Notes under the pieces: generated by a model
Told to the model about the DNA's origin: nothing
The model's database searches: none
Seen by the model: only the letters and a program-made list of their open reading frames with translations
Translations under genes and position numbers: made by a program
Shown here: positions 58,547 to 64,000 of the stretch, in pieces
Position numbering within the stretch: the stretch's first letter is position 1
Layout: every line of letters begins with the position of its first letter
DNA from: Capronia americana
Lineage: Eukaryota; Ascomycota; Eurotiomycetes; Chaetothyriales; Herpotrichiellaceae
Assembly: GCA_016110215.1 (NCBI GenBank)
Contig: JADWQD010000028.1
Location: 1-64,000, forward strand
DNA length: 64,000 nt
Direction: 5' to 3'

Positions 58547-59947
58547 ATGAGGTGCTCGGTTGCCCACCACCCAGCATACTGCCAATGTGGGCGATGCGTT
58601 GACACTGGCGGTTTCATCGACAACTCACATGGGTGGCCTGCTTCCAACTCTGGCACCAGACAGCAAGGTCGAGTGATACATCAGTCCTGTATTCCTCAGG
58701 AGTGCTAACGCGGACACAGGCAACTCACAGAACCAATGTCACGTACACCAGACTTTCCATCCTCCTCAGTGGCGACGGCGACACCGCGGTCAACAGCGAC
58801 GACCCTATACAGCTGAACACGAATACATCCCACCTCGCCAACCCGTGGGAGGCATTGTTGGATGGATGCGCAATATCCCCAATAATGTGGTTGACCCAGA
58901 AACTTGCAGCCTCAGAGCAATGTCTATGGGGGTCGCTGATCTGGCTGAAATCGGCAATGATCTATCACCATCGCAGTCAATCGAAAGCAATACGCAAGCT
59001 GAGATGTCAGATGAGAAAGAGGCAGAAGAGGAAGAAGTCGAGTCAGAGATCTTACAAGTCCAGCCGCCCGTCGAGCCTGATGCAGACCAGCACTGGCCGC
59101 ACTCACCCGCCATGAGCTTATGTTCAAAGGCCGAGATGTCAATATGCGATTATGTCCTTGGCTTCCGTCAGGAGGGCGACTCGCTCAGCTCTGACTCTGA
59201 CTCGGAAGGAGGTGTCTTTATCGGCTTTACACCTGTTGACCTGGAAGCGGCAGCAGTCACACGGGCCTCGGGATGCAACATAATTGTTTCGGTACTCAAC
59301 GCAATGCGAGATGCTCTTCGAATAGAGGACCTCGAAACAACTTTCATTCCGGCCAGGAGAAACTTCCTTTGGTACAGCTGGTTCAAGATTGCTGATAGCT
59401 TGAGCATGGGATGTTTGGACACCGAGGATCAGTACCAGGTCATCAGCACGCTTTTGAGCTCGTCCAAGACCTGGTCCGCGCACTGCAGCTTGTACGAAGA
59501 GGCGTTCGTTGAGATGTACGGCTCTATCGCAACTTCCTTAAAAGACGTCGACTGTTCGACGCGGAAGTCGAAGACCTTTCCCTTTGTCACGACAACGCAA
59601 TTTGCTGGCTCACGGAGCATCTTGCCCCGAGAATGAAAGAAGTGTATCAGCGGTATTACTGTGCCGAGAAGGGCTTGAATAACGAGTTCTCTTTGTGGTG
59701 CACCCAGATGGACAGATTATCGAAGATTCTGGAGAGTCGAACACCTGCCTTGCTCAAGGTGTTGAGTTACCCTCATGGATGCCAACCAGTGTGGGATCCC
59801 TTTCCACCCGGTACGCCTTATGGGTTGCCTCAGATGCCTCGAAGAATCCCGATTCCAGAAGGACCTCAGGTCGAGAAATCACTTGCAGCGGGCCGCGATG
59901 CGGTCGCCCGTGGGTCACGAATGTTCGACATTTTTGGGCACAAATGA
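58547..59947 (+). CDS. Unrecognised 431-residue protein with Cys/His N-terminus
   Basis: Three exons (58547-58667, 58720-59491, 59545-59947) rebuild a 431-residue protein in one frame. The N-terminus has a compact Cys/His cluster (CSVAHHPAYCQCGRC) that looks able to bind zinc. A basic Arg/Gln-rich stretch, the segment VGGIVGWMRNIPN and a strongly acidic run (EKEAEEEEVESE) follow. The second half has mixed helical sequence with conserved-looking aromatic residues (RNFLWYSWFKIADSL; RYYCAEKGLNNEFSLW). The C-terminus has a Pro-rich part ending FDIFGHK. The second intron (53 nt, GTACGA...AAAAG) is inferred because it restores the frame; a frameshift is the alternative. No domain was recognised and no function is proposed. 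Confidence 0.6.
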
Positions 59948-61399
59948 GTGTGGAGAGTGAGATTAGCCTGTTGACCCGACATCGCTGAACCTCAATAGAA
60001 GACAGCGCGAGCTGCAAAAGGGCTTTGATTGATTCGAAGAGCGGTTCAGGATCCGTAGTCATCAGCATCGAGGAACAGAACTTCAGTCAATGAAGGAAGC
60101 AGAAGGACAAATGGTTTGAGCTGGTACGCTTCCAGAAGGCGAAGACCCGGGACTTGCTGGAGCAGTATGGACTGCCGGTAAAACACCTGCTGCTGAAGCG
60201 CGTGAGCGGTGGGCAATACAAGTTGCAGACACCCTGCCACTGCCGGAATAGCGGTCAGAGTGGATATATGAAATAGGAAAAGGATGGAACCTTGGACATG
60301 TGCCGCGAACGAACCAAAACGTATGTTCATGTCGTGACATCCCCAAATGACCCATGCTGCACGCCTGAAAAGAATGTATATTGCTGGCCGCCCCCAACAG
60401 GGTTGAGTGCCATTCATTGAGCCGACACCTTGGAACAGGATGTCCTGCTTGTGTTAGTGCGAGGCCTGTGCAGCATGTGGAATAAAACGCACCTTTGTGG
60501 TCCGATCTGCTCGCAAGACAGTATGGCTTCCCGACCTAACCTTCGAGTCAAGCGACCTTAAGAATGTTGCGCAGGGATTGTGATAGATATCATTTCAGGA
60601 TATCTTCAGAACACTTAACCTACAAGTAATTGGGATCAAAAGACAAGCGGCTGAGCCTCTGGTGGTTGCTCGGGAACGACGCCGTGTGTGCTGCTCATAC
60701 CAAAGAGGAACACCGATTCTCTGGATGTCGATTTTTGATATGGCATACTTGTACTTGTACCCAGTACTCGGTGATGCCGAACGAAACTTGTGGTCAAGCA
60801 TTTCGGTGCTGGTCGGAGGCGCGCAGCAATGCCACATACGCCCACCAAGGCTAGTCTCGTTGGGCGACGGTGTAACTTCGTCTGCCAAGCCGGGATACTC
60901 GACTCGAAAAATGCAAGGGTGCTCCCATGTTCCGATCCAGCTAACCCCCAAGCAAGTCACTTTCGCCAGCCGGGGGCGCGGAGGACATTGAGCATCATTC
61001 GCTGTATGGCTTTACTCTGGAGGACCAATCATGCATCACGAGGCTTGATGTGCATCCGAATGAACGACAACTAGTAAGACAAGCGGACTGTGACCTTAAC
61101 AGCCATATGCACGTAGAATGGCTTGGACAGCCAATGTCCCCTCCGGCGGGAACTCTCGCCTGTGCTGTAGAGAAGACGCTTAGAATGTGAAGGTCGGAGG
61201 GGTCGGAATCGTAGAAGCTCCCCTTGTGGTATTTCCTTCGGTAACTTGGTTCAGAGTCAACGAGGGTGTTGATGGGCAACGGAGTAAGTATGGGCGACAC
61301 GATGAGCGTACTTGACGTCAAGTCACATGGGATGGCGTGAAAGACAGAGCACGTCGAGTGGAGGAACCTCATGGATGCAACAGTATATTCATTCAAGTT
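59948..61399. other. Intergenic; holds right arm of inverted repeat
   Basis: About 1450 bp between the 431-residue gene and the large coiled-coil gene. A hydrophobic minus-strand frame (60046-60417) and others have no recognised domain. It contains the right repeat arm at 60895-60950. Confidence 0.45.
60895..60950 (+). repeat. Right arm of 56-bp imperfect inverted repeat
   Basis: Contains CTCGAAAAATGCAAGGGTGC and CTAACCCCCA. It pairs with the arm at 55255-55310 in inverse orientation, with TCCCATGTTCCGATCC here against TCCCACGTTCTGATCC there. Confidence 0.7.
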
Positions 61400-63994
61400 C
61401 TACACTTGCACTCCGCTAACTATCCATGGAATCTCAAGATCTTGCTCCTTGTCGAGCCTTCGTTTCTTGATAATCCACCGAACTTTGTGGCCACCTAGAT
61501 GAACCGTGCTCTTCACATCTCGGGGGTCGGCGCCAGGTGCTCGTCGCGCCCAGATGCATATCATCTCTCCATTGCAATGCTTGCAGCTTTTCCGCGTCAT
61601 TGTCTCCGGCCGGCCCATTGTCTGCTTGGAGAACTTCCCCCAGAGGCAAGGGCCAGGCTGGGCGTTATTGCTGCTGATGCAGAACTTGTCCATGGCTTCA
61701 AGGACCGAGTCAACCGTCTTGTTGGCTGATTTCGCCGAGGAGAACAAACCAGCGAAGTACGGTATGATCGTTTCCTCTTCCTGGGCAGTATAGTCCCAAG
61801 CAAACAACAGGAACAAGCGGACTTGCCCAGCCTTGCCTTCCGGGGTTGATCCTTCAGGTGACAGAAGGTTACCAGTGGCACCTGATGTTTCCTCTTCATC
61901 CTCGTAAGGAGGAACATCATCTGGAGTGACAAGGAGTCCCACTGAGCCATTGCCGTTAGGCGCATCTTCTTCATCCTCCGGAGGTAGAGAATCCTCTATA
62001 ATAATAATGTCCGTAAGTCTGCCAATATCATCCGGGGAATCCCAGTCATCCTCGTTCCGGGCCACAGATGATCTTGTCCGCTTGGGGACCGGATCATCGG
62101 AGCCGAGTTCGATAGACGGTGACCGCCCACGCTTGCGGCCAACAACTGCACCTTCACCGTCGGTGTCATCATGCTGTGAAGCGGGAATCTCATGACTTGT
62201 TCTGTGCTCACGTCTTGCATCTTCAAGTCCCTCATTCGTCTCTTGAGCAACGGATTGTGGTGGCCTTGCAAGCATGAGTTGATTTCGAAGGTTTGCCACG
62301 ACAGTAGTGTGCGAACGCCTCAAATCCGCCAACTCAGCTTCGATTGGCCTCCGGACATCCATGTTTGGTCTTTCCTGATTCTTGAGCTTTACCTTCAAAC
62401 TCTGGATTTCTGTCATCAACCGGACCTTCTCTAACTCAGCGGCGTCAAGCTCTTCATCCTGCTCACGAGACCTTGCCAAGAGCAGACTGGGTTGAGCCTC
62501 AAACTCCTGACGCAGCTCTACTTCCTTTCGTTCATGCTCGAGGTTACTGGCCTCGACAGCTTCCTGAAGCTCAATCCTATGGTCCGCACGTTGGTCATGG
62601 AGCTCGATGTGGTGCCATGCCTCCTGCGTGGCGATGTCTGTCTCGTGCGTGTTCTGCAACCGCCGACGAATCTCAGAATATGCCCCGCCAAGAGCCTGTA
62701 ATTCAGTCCAACATTCGTATTGCAAGGGCAGCGAACTCAGTAGCGTGAATCTGTGCCTGGTCTTCGGTTTGTGACTTAAACCAGGCAGCCTCAGCTCTGC
62801 GTTCGTTCTGTTCTTGCTGCAGCGCCGACCGCAACTGTTCGACTTGCACTTCGTGCTGGAGTCGCTGCTTCCGGGAGGCAATCTCCATCTCACCAATCTT
62901 GCAGGTAGCAGAATTGGCTTCATGTAGAAGTGCGGATTCCCTGGCGGCATGACGAGCCTCCTGGCCGATGAACAAAGTCTTGCAAGTGTGCTTCAGAACC
63001 TCCACGGCCCGCGACCGTTCGGCATCCTTGTCCGCCATCGTGGATCTCAGTTCGCCTTCCAGTAACTCAACTCTGGCGTTCGCGGCTTTCAAGGATCGTT
63101 CGACATTACTCTTTGCCTGCCATTCAAATGTTAGCGAAGCGTTATACAATCCCGTGTACTTGGCCCGCATATCCTCGTGAGCCTGGCCTTTAGTCCGCAG
63201 AGTCTCCTCTGGCAGCAAAATGTCACGGACTTCCTTGACTTGGCTCAGCTCTGTCCGAATTGCCTCAAGCGTATAGAAAAGTCCGTCATGAGCTGTCTGA
63301 AGGTTCTCATTGCACTCCGCAAGAGTCACTTTCTCCTTCTGCAGTCGGGACTGCTCAAGGGAATGAGTCTCCTGGTGATGTGCGATGTCCTCAAGCATAT
63401 CCGCACGTGCCTTGTGTGACTGCGCACTTAGTGCGTTCAAATGCGCATTCTTGGAAGCGACAGCCAAATCGTATCGCATCTTCATGTCTGCAAAATCTGC
63501 AAGAGCACGTTGAGTTTCGGCTGAGAGTTTGTTGAGCTGTGCGTCCTTCGTCGCCAAAGCCGCGGCACTCTCTGCCCTCAACTGTTGCTCTTGCAGATTT
63601 TTAGACTCTCGGACTTGTTCCAGCTCTTGCTCCAGCCCTTTCATGCGAGAAGCGTCCAGAAGTAACCGCTGTTCAGACTCTCGTAACTTGGCAACAAGTT
63701 GCGCCGTGTTCTTTTCGGAGTCGTCCAGGGCCTTGCTTCTGTCAGCTAGCTCTGTTGTAGTGGTATTGAGCGCCTCGGTCATCTGTGCCAGGTCCGCGAC
63801 CACAGTTTCCAAGGCCATGCGCTTGGCCTGCAGTTTAGCATTCAGCTCAGTGTTGTCCGCAAGCTGTTTGTCGATGCTTTCTAGATACCTCTCACCTGGA
63901 CCCGATCATAGATAGCCTTAACTGTATCCGACATTTTTTCCAAGGCCGCCGCCGCTTTTTCTAGCAGCTCAGCGAAAGAATGTACTTCCTCCAT
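61400..63994 (-). CDS. Large coiled-coil protein, reaches near window end; frame break inside
   Basis: Minus-strand gene coding for a long, almost continuous coiled coil (Ala/Glu/Leu/Gln-rich heptads, for example DASRMKGLEQELEQVRESKN) followed by a tail with a basic patch (VGRKRGRSPSI), an acidic region and a C-terminal globular part with a CKHCNGEMIC zinc-like pair, ending VSGVQV. An ATG at 63994 begins EEVHSFAELLEK; it is joined across a 68-nt intron (GTGAGA...CTGCAG) to AKRMALETVV. Because only six bases remain upstream, the true start may lie outside the window. Near 62.70 kb the frame changes (a stop after AIRMLD, continuing as YECWTELQAL in another frame). I found no convincing intron there, so it is either an unusual splice or a frameshift. 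No function is proposed. Confidence 0.55.
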
Positions 63995-64000
63995 TTTGGC

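Noticed and set aside
59835..59850. AGAATCCCG sequence in the 431-residue gene
   Set aside because: Inside a coding exon and lacking the full GAATCCCGC core, so chance occurrence is likely.
60046..60417. Hydrophobic 123-residue minus-strand frame
   Set aside because: Could suggest a membrane protein, but composition is explained by chance reading of the other strand and there are no flanking exons.
55000..64000. Large mobile element (Starship-type) cargo
   Set aside because: No tyrosine-recombinase captain gene or clear boundary was seen; the inverted repeat alone is not enough.

Overview
The window looks like nuclear DNA of a filamentous ascomycete (Pezizomycotina). Genes are interrupted by 45-70 nt introns with GTRNGN donors and CTRAC-like branch sites. 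There are three Zn2Cys6 transcription factors and three microsomal P450s. The first ~2.7 kb is AT-rich repetitive DNA whose repeat copies differ mostly by C-to-T/G-to-A transitions, as expected of repeat-induced point mutation (RIP). The genus cannot be told from the sequence alone. No rRNA, tRNA or CRISPR was recognised. Gene models below were spliced by hand; wherever I give a protein length, the exon phases were checked to add up.

Layout. 1-2699: AT-rich, RIP-like relic DNA, ending right at the stop codon of the first gene. 2700-11746: zinc alcohol dehydrogenase, SnoaL/NTF2-like protein, FAH-family hydrolase, FAD monooxygenase, histidinol-dehydrogenase-like enzyme, and a VOC/extradiol-dioxygenase-like protein. 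12392-23943: P450-1, metallo-beta-lactamase-fold hydrolase, transcription factor 1, pyruvate-decarboxylase-type ThDP enzyme, aldehyde dehydrogenase. 24310-31274: P450-2 and two MFS transporters. 31804-42270: transcription factor 2, a 4,5-dihydroxyphthalate-decarboxylase-like enzyme, P450-3, a MaoC hydratase, transcription factor 3. 43307-54691: secreted GH3 xylosidase-like glycosidase, acyl-CoA oxidase, acyl-CoA synthetase and a third MFS transporter. From ~55 kb the character changes: long coiled-coil proteins and an unrecognised 431-residue protein, with a 56-bp inverted repeat around part of this block.

How the genes may work together (inference). There is no PKS, NRPS, terpene cyclase or prenyltransferase, so the 3-55 kb block reads as a catabolic or detoxification cluster for an aromatic or other plant-derived compound. 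The GH3 enzyme could release an aglycone outside the cell and MFS proteins import it. P450s and the flavin monooxygenase would hydroxylate it. The synthetase and oxidase (both ending in the peroxisomal signal SKL) and the MaoC hydratase could shorten a side chain by beta-oxidation. The ThDP decarboxylase and aldehyde dehydrogenase form an Ehrlich-type alpha-keto acid to acid step. The decarboxylase-like, VOC and FAH proteins could handle ring decarboxylation, ring cleavage and hydrolysis. A shared motif, AGAATCCCGCA, at the same distance and orientation before P450-2 and P450-3 and repeated before MFS-2, suggests that at least part of the block is co-regulated.
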